Part shown: positions 11,376 to 22,470 of the stretch, in pieces
Layout: every line of letters begins with the position of its first letter
How positions within the stretch are numbered: position 1 is the stretch's first letter
From: Tipula vernalis
Lineage: Eukaryota > Arthropoda > Insecta > Diptera > Tipulidae
Assembly: GCA_958295665.1 (NCBI GenBank)
Contig: OY282560.1
Location: 308,679,236-308,743,235 of the forward strand
Direction: 5' to 3'
DNA: 64,000 bases
Program-made: the position numbers and the translations under genes
The notes under the pieces: model-generated
What the model was told of the DNA's origin: nothing
Seen by the model: the letters and a program-made list of their open reading frames with translations, nothing else
Databases searched by the model: none

Positions 11376-12529
11376 GCACCTATACTCCTAAATTTGTAGC
11401 TCAGCATTTCGAAAGAAATTTCGTTTACTTTAGCGAAGAATCCGTATTGCCGATTAATTTTATTTTCTCTACCCAGTTTTTGGTGTTACAATTAAAAAAT
11501 GGAGCAGCTTTGGCTCCAAACAGTGCAGCCTGGCTGTCCGAGTTTAAATTTCTCCTGGTTTTCCATTGTTTCTTTTTGAGCCGTTGAAAAATACTCATAC
11601 TTCTATGGCAAGAGCCTCTGCTTGAAAGACATCCAATGTGTAACGACTTAATATTTGAGCCGATTACATCCCTGTTGCATTTCTTTCACAGTATATTTTC
11701 GACTAGTGTGTTTGTCAACAAGTAATTGGGATGCTAAATTTAAATTGTTGTAACGTTGTATGCAGCTGCTTGGTCCTCGTGTAAATTAATAAAATGGATT
11801 TACTATGTTAGTTGACAAATACGTGCAATGTGACTTGGCAACCTTGCAGCTCGTAAAAGTCCAAAACGTGAGATCGGTACCAGGCCAAATTACAGAGTAT
11901 TGAACTCCTATGATACAAGAATTATACAATGTAACAAATAATGAAGGTTATCTTAAAATTTATTCGCGGTTATTACGGTGAAGGCAGATATTCCGGAGTT
12001 ACAGATCCGGAGTGACGACTCGACCCTTAATAAAACCTTATAGAACATACCCATTGAAGGCTTGGCAGAAGACAATTCACACCCTGCCCTAAGTTCAATT
12101 GCGGTTGCACTATTACCTACTCTTGCACCTAACGAAATTTCGACGAAAAGCTCTGCGAATCCTGCGTTTTCTTCTGAAGGTTTCGTCAATCAAGTTTCTG
12201 TAAGATCAAGTGTTCCAATTAAACTAACTATGACACCCTGTATTGAGGCAGGGCAGTTGGACAATCTAATTAAACTCATAACCGAAACGCATGTGAAATT
12301 TGGTAATCCATTTATAGAGGAGAAGTACCTTACTTGAACCTACTAGGGACAAACATTCCACTCAACAGTATCTCACGCCTAGTCTCTTTCACAGATATCG
12401 TCACACAAATGCAAATCATTATGGTCTCACCAGTTGCAATTTTCGTACCACCGAGTAAACATTTAAATAATTAACTTATTACTTCTGAAAAAGTGTTAAA
12501 ATATTGTGATGTGAAAAATAAGTGAAATT
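11376..12529. other. non-coding or unassigned stretch before gypsy B
   Basis: Less AT-rich than its surroundings. A 91-codon open frame at 12062-12337 (Ala/Ser/Pro-rich start, then KLTMTPCIEAGQLDNLIKLI) could be a gag remnant belonging to gypsy B. It has no zinc knuckle or other recognisable motif, so I leave it unassigned. No LTR is evident. Confidence 0.35.
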
Positions 12530-14651
12530 GTGATATTCTTATCTCCGCCTCAAGTAAAAAAGGCTGGGCCAAATCAGCAGATAGCGATGTCCACAAGCAT
12601 TTTAACGGCTAATGGTATCGAAGCTGATCCGGATAAGGTCGAGGCTATAAATAGATTGAAACAACCAACAAATAAGGAAGAATTGCAAAGAATATTGGGA
12701 ATGGTAACATACCTCCATAAATTTATTCCTAATTTGTCATCAATAACTGATCGATTACGAGAACTACTAAGCAAAGACGTTGTTTGGAATTGGGAAGCAC
12801 ATCATACAAGCGCTTTTGAAAAAATCAAAATACTATTGAAAACATCACCGGTACTCGCATATTACAATGTCAATAACGATGTCTTACTAACAGTAGATGC
12901 TAGTTCAAAAGCTGTGGGGGCTGCTCTGATTCAAGATGGACGTCCTATAGCATATGCAACAAAGGCTTTAACAAAATGTCAACAACTGTATCCACAAATT
13001 GAAAAAGAAGCGCTGGCGATCAAAATCGGGTGCAATAAATTTCATGAGTATGTGTGTATGGTAAACGGTTAACCATCGAAACAGACCATAAACCTTTGGA
13101 GTCGATCTTCAAGAAATCGATCCATAGTGCACCTCCAAGACTTCAACGGATTTTGTTAGAAGTTATTCAATACAATCCTAAGGTAACATATAAAAAAGGT
13201 ACTGAATTATATTTGGCAGATACGTTAAGCAGAGACTGCATCAATGAAACTTCAACAGATGACGATGAACGCAATCTCGAAATTCAAATAATATTGCCTA
13301 TGATACAGGAATGCTACACAGACATGGTGGAAGCAACACAACAAGATAACGAGCTACAATCTCTAACAAAAACAATTACAACTGGTTGGCCGATTTTAGA
13401 ACATCGAAACAAAATCGGAAAAGAAGTACAGAAATATTGGAATTTCAGAGAAGAATTATCCACTTATAAAGGACTTATTTTCAAAGGTCACAAAGTAGTC
13501 GTGCCGCACACAGTCAAATTAACAGAATGTTAAGTTGTATCCACCAAGGTCATACAGGTATACAATCCTGCCAAAACAGAGCCAGATAATCTCTGTACTG
13601 GTATGGCATGAACAATGACATCAAGAACTATGTTGAAAAGTGTTTAACATGTCAAAAAACACAAAAAAGAAATATTAGGGAGCCAATAATGTCAAAAGAG
13701 GTTCCACAATATCCACAATATGTACTATACACGGAAATAATTATATTGTCTTGGCAGATAGTTATTCTGGGTTCTTCGACGTAGAAAAACTGAATAATTC
13801 CACATCAGAAGAAGTGATAACATTTTTAAAACGTATTTTCTCAGTACATGGAGCACCAGAAATTGTTGTATCGGACAATGGAACGCAATATTCGTCAAAA
13901 CTATTCAAAGATTTCGCTAGAAATGGGAAGTTCGAACATCGTACATCGAGTCCAGGGTTTCCTCGAGCAAATGGATTAGCAGAACGATATATCCAGACTG
14001 CGAAAAATATGATAAAAAAGTGTATCATGGATAATACTGATTTATATATCGCACTATTGAATCATCGCAATACGCCTGGTTTGGGTAATATTTCGCCAAA
14101 TCAAAAATTGCAAAGTCGAATTACTAATTCTCAGTTAATATATGACAAAGAGTTACTTAAGCCAAAAGTATTCAACGAGGTATCACAACACATTAAAGAA
14201 AACAGAGCGAAACAAAAATTGTACGCAGATAAACATTCGAAAAAACGCAGTGACTTGCCAACTAAGGGCGATAACGTCAGAGTTCAAGTTAATCATCGTG
14301 AGTGGGTTGGAGCAAAAGTAACTGATGTATCAAGAAATCCGCGATCACTTATAATTCAAACTAATCAAGGATAAAACTTGCGACGAAATCATGCATACAT
14401 CAAATAAAACAAAAGCAGACTTTCCCAGTAAAGCTTTATTAGATCTTGATGAAACAGTCACTGAAACGAATTCAAATCAAACTGCACAAGTAAATAATAC
14501 AGAGGTTCCTACGTCATCACATTCGGAAGCAATTACCAATGCTGGTAACAGGGAAATACCCGAAACTATTAATATCCCATCAAGTTCAAACATTTCGAAG
14601 ACAACTAGATCCGGTAGATTGGTTAAGCCAATAAATAGACTAGACTTATAA
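12530..14651 (+). pseudogene. gypsy B pol: RT end, RNase H and integrase
   Basis: The element starts inside the reverse transcriptase connection (LTANGIEADPDKVEAINRLK, GMVTYLHKFIPNLS). RNase H is well kept (LLTVDASSKAVGAAL, YATKAL, QIEKEALAIKIGC, then after a frame change near 13060 TIETDHKPLESIF and ADTLSRDC). The integrase zinc module (IHQGHTG, CLTCQ) is out of frame around 13530-13745. From 13751 the catalytic core keeps all three acidic landmarks: VLADSYSG, VVSDNGTQYSS and FPRANGLAERYIQ. A C-terminal domain (REWVGAKVTDV) and the tail ...TRSGRLVKPINRLDL follow. Stops near 13072, 13533 and 14374 make it inactive. The reverse transcriptase palm, protease and gag are absent. Confidence 0.88.
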
Positions 14652-14877
14652 TTTCCACAATAATTTAAAATTTCAATCCATTCGTTATTATTGAATTGTA
14701 TTCGTATTGGGAAATAACGATTGCTGTCTTAGTTTATTCTTGTTGATATTATAAGCGGTAGTAGAGTAAGAAATTGAAATTATTAATTAATGTTTAGGCA
14801 TATCAAAGTATTACTTATAAGTATGCTTTATTTTGAATTGTAAGCTGTAAGTTCATAATCTTATATAAAAAGGGAGA

Positions 14878-14985
14878 TGTAATGTAAATGATGATTACTG
14901 ATGTTATACTATATATACATATGTATGTTAGGTTGGTAGCACTGAAATAAAGCATCATTGATTCACCGATGTGTGTATCATTACA
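14878..14985 (+). repeat. gypsy B 3' LTR (~108 bp)
   Basis: It follows the polypurine tract AAAAAGGGAGA, begins TGTAATG and ends ATCATTACA, with good TG...CA terminal complementarity (TGTAATG/CATTACA). A central AATAAA lies near 14946. It matches the size of the LTRs of gypsy A and C. No 5' copy is seen. Confidence 0.7.
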
Positions 14986-15148
14986 ACCATTAGTTAATAA
15001 TGAAAAATAAACGCTAGAGCTAGATGTAATGCGATTAAATGGATAGGGAGATAATGATTATTTCCCATATTGATAAAGTATAGATTTTGATACAAATAAA
15101 CAAATCCAAATAAAATTTACAAGATACCATGTATAAAAATATATAAAC

Positions 15149-15158
15149 ATATAAATTA
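15149..15158. repeat. jockey target-site duplication, left
   Basis: ATATAAATTA here is repeated exactly at 19949-19958, directly after the poly(A) tail. It delimits the element as 15159-19948. Confidence 0.88.
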
Positions 15159-15431
15159 GTGGGTGTTGGGGGTGCGCTTCAATAGGGTAGGAGTTGACCG
15201 TTTATAGCCACGACTTTCGTGAACTATATTCCAGCTCTGCAACTATGTAGAGGCCACCAAATGTGTCTAGTATACCTCCTCGTGGTGACACCCGGGCAAC
15301 GATTTTGAAATCGGCTAAATACTAGAGGCGAGTGGATTACACTATAAATATACAATATGCAATGAATAAAACAGAAGGAAAAAATACCCCAGGTGGTTAA
15401 CCAATAGAAATATTGGGCAATCCACTCTCTG
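15159..15431 (+). promoter_or_regulatory. jockey 5' UTR with presumed internal promoter
   Basis: This G-rich leader lies between the target duplication and ORF1. Jockey-clade elements are known to use an internal RNA polymerase II promoter at their first bases, so a start at about 15159 is expected. I cannot point to a convincing downstream promoter element, so its position is inference. Confidence 0.4.
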
Positions 15432-17075
15432 ATGAGACTGGCCCTAAGGATTCTGGGGAGGGCCGATCCTTGCATACACAAAAATATGGAAATAGTAAAT
15501 AGCCCGTTCCACAAGGGAGGAAACGTTGCTAGATCTCCTGAGAAAACTTTTAATTTCTCATCTGAAAATTTTAACATGGAACGATTCCAAAATAATAAGG
15601 GCGCAACAGCAGCACCCCAACAAGCAAGTATAACAACCTCATATAACTATGGTGAAACATCTATTCTTGAAAGTGGTACTTCAGAAAAAGAGCTAACGTT
15701 ATACAAACAATGGCAAAAAGTAACTGATGAGAAAAATCAGCAAAGCATTATTATTCTCAATTTACAACAACAAATTGACGAACTAAAAAAAGAAATGATG
15801 CAATTAAAGCAGAACGAAACTCAAGCTAAGCCATCAATGAAGCAGAACCAGAATACCGAACTTAACGCCAACAATGTTAAATGTCCAACCGAATCATCAA
15901 TAATACAGAAACAAAACACCAATTCTAATGTTAATAAAAACGTTGAATATCAAACCGATGAGGAAGACTTAGCTAAAGAAACAGAATGGATTCGTGCTAA
16001 GTCTAGAAAAAGTAAAAAGAGAAGGTTAAATAATACACCGTCACCACCACAAAAACCACAAACTCTGGATCAAAACACTCAGCCTCAAAAAGTTGAGACA
16101 AATATCAAAACAGATAAAAAAACACCTCCCCCACCACCGATCATAGTAGATGATGTTAAAAATTATCACGTTTTCTATGATATAATTAAGGCGAGTGTTT
16201 CAGAAGAATCATTCATCACTAAATTGATGAATCAAAATAAAATAAGCATCAACGTAAATAGCGTCGATGCATATAGAAACGTAGTGAAAACTTTGACCGA
16301 AGGCTCATTTATCTTTCACACGTATGAAAATAAACAAGAAAGGCCAATCAGAGTTATGGCAAGGAACTTACATCATACATGTAGCCCAGAACGAATTAAA
16401 GAAGAATTATCATCGAAACAATTTAAAATAATCAGCGTAATGAACAAAGTTAGCTGGAGAAATAAAAAGAAGCTAGACATGTTTGTACTAACATTCAGTT
16501 GTGACGAAAATATAACTAAAATATATAAGATCACTAGTTTATTGGGTTGCAAAGTTGAAATTCAACCACTTAGAAAGTCTAAACTAATTCCGCAATGGCA
16601 AAAGTGTCAGGCATATGGACATACGCAAAGATATTGTGGCAAACTTCCAAGGTGTGTTAAATGTGCCGGACACCACCTAACTGGAAAATGCGACAATCCA
16701 CAAGCTCAACTTAAATGTGTACACTGTGGACAAGGTCATCCTGCTAACTATCGAGGATGTATTGTTGCAAAGGAAATTCAGAAAATGAAAAACCAAAGGA
16801 TGAATAAAACTCAAATGTATGGCCAGTCAAATCGATATGAGAGGCATGCAAAACAAGACAATGGGCAACCATTTGGCCGCCAACTAAGAACTGAAGGTGT
16901 TACATATGCTGAAGTAACAAGTGGCGTAGTCAATAAACCCCAGCAAAAATCTAAAGATGTAGACATCAGTCAAACATTACAAGATATTCTCATGAAATTA
17001 ACAAAATTTGATGAGAGGCTACAAAAATTGGAAGATAGAGCATTGGGAGCTAGACCCAAATCAACACAAAAATGA
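15432..17075 (+). CDS. jockey ORF1, gag-like RNA-binding protein
   Basis: 547 codons from the first ATG. An in-frame ATG at 15576 (residue 49) is an alternative start and fits better with the acidic, Gln/Asn-rich body. Visible parts: a coiled coil (about residues 75-135, with heptads around LNLQQQIDELKKEMMQLKQ), a Lys/Arg patch (RAKSRKSKKRRLNN) and Pro-rich PPPPP. A conserved domain follows (residues about 235-390, FHTYENKQERPIRVMARNLH), then a zinc-knuckle block (about 390-440: KCQAYGHTQRYC, CVKCAGHHLTGKC, CVHCGQGHPANYRGC). The first knuckle has Trp where jockey proteins usually have the first Cys (PQWQKC). The C-terminus has a short coiled coil. It binds element RNA in the ribonucleoprotein. 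It overlaps ORF2 by 4 bp (ATGA). Confidence 0.92.
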   Translation: MRLALRILGRADPCIHKNMEIVNSPFHKGGNVARSPEKTFNFSSENFNMERFQNNKGATAAPQQASITTSYNYGETSILESGTSEKELTLYKQWQKVTDEKNQQSIIILNLQQQIDELKKEMMQLKQNETQAKPSMKQNQNTELNANNVKCPTESSIIQKQNTNSNVNKNVEYQTDEEDLAKETEWIRAKSRKSKKRRLNNTPSPPQKPQTLDQNTQPQKVETNIKTDKKTPPPPPIIVDDVKNYHVFYDIIKASVSEESFITKLMNQNKISINVNSVDAYRNVVKTLTEGSFIFHTYENKQERPIRVMARNLHHTCSPERIKEELSSKQFKIISVMNKVSWRNKKKLDMFVLTFSCDENITKIYKITSLLGCKVEIQPLRKSKLIPQWQKCQAYGHTQRYCGKLPRCVKCAGHHLTGKCDNPQAQLKCVHCGQGHPANYRGCIVAKEIQKMKNQRMNKTQMYGQSNRYERHAKQDNGQPFGRQLRTEGVTYAEVTSGVVNKPQQKSKDVDISQTLQDILMKLTKFDERLQKLEDRALGARPKSTQK

Positions 17076-19732
17076 ACAACACAATGAAAATCATGTCATG
17101 GAATGCTAATGGTTTGCTCCGGCATCAGCAAGAACTACAAGCAGTCCTCGACATTGAGAATATAGATGTGTGTCTTATTTCGGAAACACATTTTACTAAG
17201 CAATCATACATAACATTTAAAGGCTATTGCATATATCACACTATTCATCCAGATAATTCAGCCAGAGGAGGAAGTGCAGTCATCATTAAAAAAAATATCC
17301 AACATTTTGAAGAAGCAAAGTACGGAAAAGAAGAAATTCAGGCCACAGTGGTTTATATAAAAACGGAAAACTTTCCTATTGTTGTGGCAGGATTATACTG
17401 TCCACCAAGACATTCAATTAAAAGCAAACAATACTCAGAGTTCTTTAAGCGTCTGGGAAAAAGGTTCATAATAGGTGGTGACTTCAATGCGAAGAATACT
17501 CACTGGGGTTCTAGATTAACTACCACTAAAGGAAAAGAATTATTGATTGCCATCAAAGAAAATGGATGTGAATCCATTTCAACAGGTAAACCTACATATT
17601 GGCCAACTGACCCAGGGAAAATACCTGACCTGATCGATTTTTTTATAACCAAAAATATTTCTAATAATTTTATGAAACTTGAAGAAAGCCAAGATATGAG
17701 CTCAGATCATTCTCCAATAGTCCTAACTCTAAGCGAGTATATCATCCAAAAAGGGAATAATCCAGTATTAACCAACAAATATACGAACTGGGAAAGTTTC
17801 AAAGTACACCTGGAACAAAGAATACTTTTGAAAGTTCCTTTAAAAACTATGGATCAACTGGACATAGAAGTAGAAAAGTTCATTACAGATATTCAACAAT
17901 CAGCATGGGAAAGTACTCCAGAAATCAAATCAAGGCTAAAAGGAAATAACTATCCAATAGAAATTAGAAATATCCTTAGGGATAAACGCAAATCCAGAAA
18001 AAAATGGCACCAAACTAGAGCTCCACAGGACAAAAAAAGACTAAATAATCTTACTCAACAATTAACAAGAGAAATTCAGAAATTAAAAAATGAGTCAGTT
18101 AATTTCTACTTAAGTAAGTTAACGAATGATAGTAGTACGGATTATTCGCTTTGGAAAGCAACTAAAACTCTGAAAAGGCCAACAATGCCGATCCATCCTA
18201 TCAGGAAAATGGATGGAACATGGGCAAGGAAAAACAAAGAAAAAGCTGAAGGTTTTGCCAATCATCTTGAAAATATATTTCAACCTCATGAATGTCAATT
18301 ACGAGAAATATTGGATGAAAACATAACACAAATTCTCGAAGATGTCACCCCTACATCGACTACTGAAGTAGCAAATGAAATTAAAAACAATTTAAACTTA
18401 AAGAAAGCACCAGGGTTTGACCTGATTACCGGAGAAATAATAAAGCAGCTACCGGGAAAAGCTACGGTAAAGTTAACTAATATCATAAACGCCGCATTTA
18501 GGTTAAAATATGTACCCAAACTTTGGAAAGTGGCTGAGGTCATCATGATTCCCAAACCAGGAAAACCGCCACATCTAATAACATCATATAGGCCTATATC
18601 GTTGTTGCCGATAATGTCCAAACTCTTTGAAAAGCTACTATTAAAAAGGCTTAAACTAATAACTGAAAAAAATAATCTAATTCCGAATCACCAATTTGGT
18701 TTTCGCAGTGAGCACTCAACTATCGATCAAGTGCATAGAATAACCAATATTATTGAGAAGACTTTAGAAGAGAAAAAAGTTTGTTCAGCAGTATTCCTTG
18801 ATGTAGCGCAGGCCTTTGATAAAGTTTGGCACGAAGGATTAATCTACAAACTCAAATTAATCCTACCGAAACAGTACAGCATAATACTGGAATCATATAT
18901 AACGGAAAGATATTTCAGGCTTAAGCAAGAAGATGAATATTCAGAGCTTAAGGGAATAAAAGCAGGAGTTCCACAAGGAAGTGTACTTGGGCCACTTCTG
19001 TATTTACTATACACCCGAGATGTCCCAATCCCACAAAACAACATGATAGCCACTTTCGCCGATGACACAGCTATCATGGCAGTAGGTGACAACAACTCAG
19101 ATACAGCAGAGCAATTACAAAACGCCATAGAGCAAGTACACAATTGGACAAAAAAATGGCGCATAAAACTAAATGAAACTAAATCTGTACATGTTGACTT
19201 TACGAACAAGAGATTAGTTCATAAACCAGTATATTTAAATAATCAAGAAATACTACATGCAAACACTGCCAAATATCTTGGTATGACATTAGACGCTAAA
19301 CTTCGCTGGAAAGCTCATGTAAAAAAGAAAAGAGGCGAGTTGGAATTAAAATACAAAAAAATGTATTGGTTACTGGGAAGAAACTCTCATTTATCAATCC
19401 CTAATAAACTTCTGCTTTATAAGCAAATATTGAAGCCTGTTTGGACTTATGGTATACAGCTGTGGGGATGTACCAAGCAGAGCAACATGGATATTATCCA
19501 ACGATTCCAAAACAAAGTGCTAAGAAGCATCGTCAACGCACCATGGTTTGTCAGAAATAGCGACATCCACAAAGATCTGGGCATAGAACTCATCAAAACC
19601 GAAATTATGAAATTTGCTAGAAGTCATGAACAACGGCTACTTCACCATGTCAACATAGAGGCCAACCAGCTACTGGATAATACGGATTTAGTTAGAAGGC
19701 TCAAAAGAGTAAAGCCTTTTGAGTTAGTGTAA
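17072..19732 (+). CDS. jockey ORF2, endonuclease-reverse transcriptase
   Basis: 886 codons, uninterrupted. N-terminal apurinic-type endonuclease: MSWNANGL, ISETHF, GGDFNAKNTHWGS and SSDHSPIV carry the metal and catalytic residues (about residues 1-230). After a linker (DYSLWKATKTLKRP) comes the reverse transcriptase: APGFDLITGEIIKQLP, SYRPISLLPIMSKLFEK, QFGFRSEHST, VFLDVAQAFDKVWHEGL, AGVPQGSVLGPLLYLLYT, catalytic FADDTA and KYLGMTLDAKLRWKAH. The thumb region has WTYGIQLWG and a conserved APWFVRN segment. No RNase H follows, as usual for jockey. The protein nicks the target and primes cDNA synthesis. Translation probably follows ORF1 by reinitiation at the ATGA overlap. Confidence 0.95.
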   Translation: MNNTMKIMSWNANGLLRHQQELQAVLDIENIDVCLISETHFTKQSYITFKGYCIYHTIHPDNSARGGSAVIIKKNIQHFEEAKYGKEEIQATVVYIKTENFPIVVAGLYCPPRHSIKSKQYSEFFKRLGKRFIIGGDFNAKNTHWGSRLTTTKGKELLIAIKENGCESISTGKPTYWPTDPGKIPDLIDFFITKNISNNFMKLEESQDMSSDHSPIVLTLSEYIIQKGNNPVLTNKYTNWESFKVHLEQRILLKVPLKTMDQLDIEVEKFITDIQQSAWESTPEIKSRLKGNNYPIEIRNILRDKRKSRKKWHQTRAPQDKKRLNNLTQQLTREIQKLKNESVNFYLSKLTNDSSTDYSLWKATKTLKRPTMPIHPIRKMDGTWARKNKEKAEGFANHLENIFQPHECQLREILDENITQILEDVTPTSTTEVANEIKNNLNLKKAPGFDLITGEIIKQLPGKATVKLTNIINAAFRLKYVPKLWKVAEVIMIPKPGKPPHLITSYRPISLLPIMSKLFEKLLLKRLKLITEKNNLIPNHQFGFRSEHSTIDQVHRITNIIEKTLEEKKVCSAVFLDVAQAFDKVWHEGLIYKLKLILPKQYSIILESYITERYFRLKQEDEYSELKGIKAGVPQGSVLGPLLYLLYTRDVPIPQNNMIATFADDTAIMAVGDNNSDTAEQLQNAIEQVHNWTKKWRIKLNETKSVHVDFTNKRLVHKPVYLNNQEILHANTAKYLGMTLDAKLRWKAHVKKKRGELELKYKKMYWLLGRNSHLSIPNKLLLYKQILKPVWTYGIQLWGCTKQSNMDIIQRFQNKVLRSIVNAPWFVRNSDIHKDLGIELIKTEIMKFARSHEQRLLHHVNIEANQLLDNTDLVRRLKRVKPFELV

Positions 19733-19948
19733 ATCAGTTAAAATAAATCTTTATCTAGCGCACGACAAAAGCGCGATCAAATCATAAATATCAAAACTAA
19801 GGAGTACATCGATGGATGAACCCTTAAATTTCAGTAAAATGTAGTAATTTAAGTTAGAATAAAATTGCTTATTAGTCTTAGACTAGATTGTAATTAAAAA
19901 AGAAATAATAAAACAGAATTATTTTCATTTAAAAAAAAAAAAAAAAAA
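19733..19948 (+). other. jockey 3' UTR and poly(A) tail
   Basis: AT-rich 3' UTR with AATAAAA near 19906 and an A-run of about 19 bases ending at the target duplication. Confidence 0.8.
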
Positions 19949-19962
19949 ATATAAATTATACC

Positions 19963-20421
19963 ACGTTTCCATCGTCAATAGTATAATAGCAAAATAGTAT
20001 AATACTATTATACTATTTTTCCCTATCGTGTTTCCATCATTTGGTGTGAAGTTAAAATCGTTTTATATTTTTGTATGGGAACTTGGACGCAATTCATTAT
20101 TTTGATAGCGAAAAATTATTAAAACCCATATTTTATGCATCTTTAAAATTACCTGATAAATATTACTTCAAGTAATATAAAAAATATAAAAAACACACTA
20201 CAACCGCAGCCAAAAAAAAATTAGTTTGAAAAAGAATTCAAACAAGCCTAGACACTGCCATGATTGCACTGTTAAAATTACAATTTGCTAACTATTATAT
20301 TTTTGATAGCTAGTATAATGAAATATTATAATAAACTATTATACTACCAACTTCGGGTTTCCATCGTTATAGTATAATAGTATAATACTATTATGCTATT
20401 ATACTATGACGATGGAAACCC
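19963..20421. mobile_element. palindromic MITE-like element
   Basis: The left end GTTTCCATCGTC (from 19965) with ATAGTATAATAG is mirrored at the right end (ATAGTATAATAG and GTTTCCATCGTC on the other strand, ending near 20419). Each end is itself a palindrome rich in TAGTATAATA words. The right end (20355-20421) folds into a near-perfect hairpin. There is no coding capacity. It lies beside the jockey target duplication, so one element may have landed next to the other. Confidence 0.65.
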
Positions 20422-20648
20422 AGTATTAGTGTAATAATATAAAGAGAAATATTTCACTATCTCACATATTACAGGTGGCGTGCCGATTAAATCATCATTC
20501 TCCATTTTTTTTGTTTTAGTTGAATGCCAATTTGACTCATCAAAATTAAAACTTCAAGTAACAAAACAAAATGCAGTGTCATTTTAAATTTACGCTTACT
20601 ACAATTCAGTAAAATTCGGGCTACTTCGACATAGTTAATATTTCTACG

Positions 20649-20691
20649 ACTACTGTCTTCCACCGTAAAAAACGCATAGGTGCTTTATTCG
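20649..20691 (+). repeat. inverted partner of 33379-33415
   Basis: ACTACTGTCTTCCACCGT followed by AAAAAACGC and GCTTTATTCG. The same sequence runs in reverse complement at 33379-33415. Downstream, two AAATAAAACGCCC words (near 20738 and 20756) resemble AATAAAACGC/AATAAAATGCCC words next to the right partner. See findings. Confidence 0.6.
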
Positions 20692-21460
20692 GGAGTAGCA
20701 GAAAATAGGAACATTTTGAAAATGAAGGGAAAAAATCAAATAAAACGCCCATTCAAATAAAACGCCCAAGCACTGTATTTAGAAATTCAAATACAACTAA
20801 GAAAATAAAACTAAAATTTTCAACGTAAATATCATGTTGTTTTCATAAAACGAGGACGAATGTAAGATATGTTTGCGGATGTTTTGTAGAAAGGTACTAT
20901 TCAAGCATCTCGAAAAAAATGTAATAAAACCATTAATACACACAAAATATAATGGAAAACACATTGCAAAAAATATAAGGCAAAATAGCTTTTATATGGG
21001 CATATCCTCCATTTGGTCGCAAATACGCTTTACGCAAGATAATATAAATACTCGATTGATTTTAATGTGACTTGTCAATTGAATATTTAAGTACTTTTCA
21101 AACCAGATGAGGTAGAGGTATTCTGAATTTGTAACGTACATTTGAGCTATAGTTTCTTCGGTAAATACCAAACAGTCGTGCCAAACATGTAATTTGTAGG
21201 TTATGTTGACAAAATACTTCGCTTTAAGGAAGTGAAACATGAATAATTTTTACCTTTAAGGCAATCAAAATAGCCGCGTTAGTAGGCCATTTTTGGCAAA
21301 AACAGAAAATTGTTAAAAAGTGACAGCACTGAATTTCAATACTGCTTTAAAATGTTGCAGTCGTGTTTGGAACGCTTTGCCTTAGCTTAGCAGATAACTT
21401 CACTATAATATATTTTGATTTTTTTTAATTACCACTTAAAAATAAATTATTTTGAGTCTA
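20692..21460. other. non-coding spacer
   Basis: AT-rich sequence without a recognisable gene. Short open frames at 20873-21070 (plus) and 20992-21240 (minus) have no motif and no codon-quality signal. Confidence 0.5.
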
Positions 21461-21938
21461 AAGGTCGAGTTATAATGAATCCGTCTTGTATCGTTCCGTC
21501 GTTCTCCGTCTCGTCTTTTCTGTTTGTTGGTTACATTGCATCCGTTCCGTCTGTTAAAAGAACTGACATTTGAAAAACAAATAAAAAAATAAAATGGAAG
21601 ACTACGAGACTCTAAAATCTTTAAAAATTCTCTTTGATTTATACGTTTTGTATAAACAATATTATAGAATTTATTTATTCGAAAATCCCTATGTAGCTAC
21701 AGCCTACTTCTCACGTTATGTCAAAAAAAAAAAAAATTAATTTGATTTGTTTGGTTAAGATGTTCCGTCTTTCCGTAAATTCTAATCTTTTTGAAAAAAC
21801 GGATGAGCTCGTCCGTCTCTTTCCATTTTATTATAATTAACCATTCCGTTTCTTCATACAAAATGTACAGAGAATTTCTAAAACTAATTTGGAAGGAGAA
21901 GCGGAACGGAACAGGACGGATCCATTGTAACTCGACCT
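21461..21938. mobile_element. MITE with ~47-bp inverted ends
   Basis: The left end AAGGTCGAGTTATAATG and the right end (complement AAGGTCGAGTTACAATG) match, followed on both sides by ATCCGTC(T/C)TGT and CGTTCCG words. The ends are flanked by TA on both sides, consistent with a TA target duplication and the Tc1/mariner superfamily. The interior is non-coding and contains more CCGTCTTTCCG-like words. Confidence 0.75.
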
Positions 21939-22437
21939 TTACTTCGAGTTACTATGGAGTTTTAGACGACGCAAATAAAATCAAGGTCACGACAATCACG
22001 CAATGTAGAGATTACAGGTTCATTCAAAATTGGTGTTGGTAAAAACGGGATGAGAATAGATATAATAAAAATTCAAAAAGAGAAAAGGGTAGTTTGTGAT
22101 TGATTGTAAACGCGATAAGTCCAAACAAAAGTTTGAGTTTGATTAAAAACAGTTTCCTTAAACCAATAATTCTATAAATTGGGGGCTCAACCGCAATACC
22201 TCCAGGCAGAAGTGCGATTGGAAATAAAGTTTTGCGAAGAATATAAAAGGTGTTAGTGCCAAAATTAAAGTGGAACAATATAAAACATTTTTTTTAAACA
22301 ATGAAGTGACAGTGTTTTACGTTAAAATTTAAATTCGAAATCAACAAAATATAAAATAATCGCTCTATAAACTCAAAAATATATGACATGGTTCTAAAGA
22401 TGCAAACAAGTATTCTGGAAAAGGAAAATGAATTATG

Positions 22438-22470
22438 CACTGAGAAAAATTGTACATGTAATCTTTACTA
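22438..22470 (+). repeat. left terminal inverted repeat
   Basis: CACTGAGAAAAA opens the element. The homologous right end is at 30980-31005. The match is imperfect: one mismatch in the first 12 bp, then gapped. Confidence 0.55.

Larger units (their letters stand above)
15159..19948 (+). mobile_element. full-length jockey-clade LINE, apparently intact
   Basis: 4.79 kb between 10-bp direct repeats, with a 5' leader beginning GTGGGTGTTGGGGG, two ORFs overlapping by ATGA, a 3' UTR and a poly(A) run at 19931-19949. Full length, open frames and an exact target duplication indicate a recent insertion. Jockey-type elements move by target-primed reverse transcription: ORF1 coats the RNA, and ORF2 nicks DNA and copies the RNA. 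The 1199-3390 fragment is a diverged relative on the other strand. It is the only element in the window that could plausibly still be active. Confidence 0.92.

Noticed and set aside
12062..12337. Open frame as gypsy B gag
   Set aside because: No zinc knuckle or capsid motif and not continuous with pol; kept only as unassigned.
18295..19209. Minus-strand open frames of 108 and 121 codons within the jockey element
   Set aside because: They lie opposite the strongly supported reverse transcriptase frame and have no motifs; they are shadow frames.
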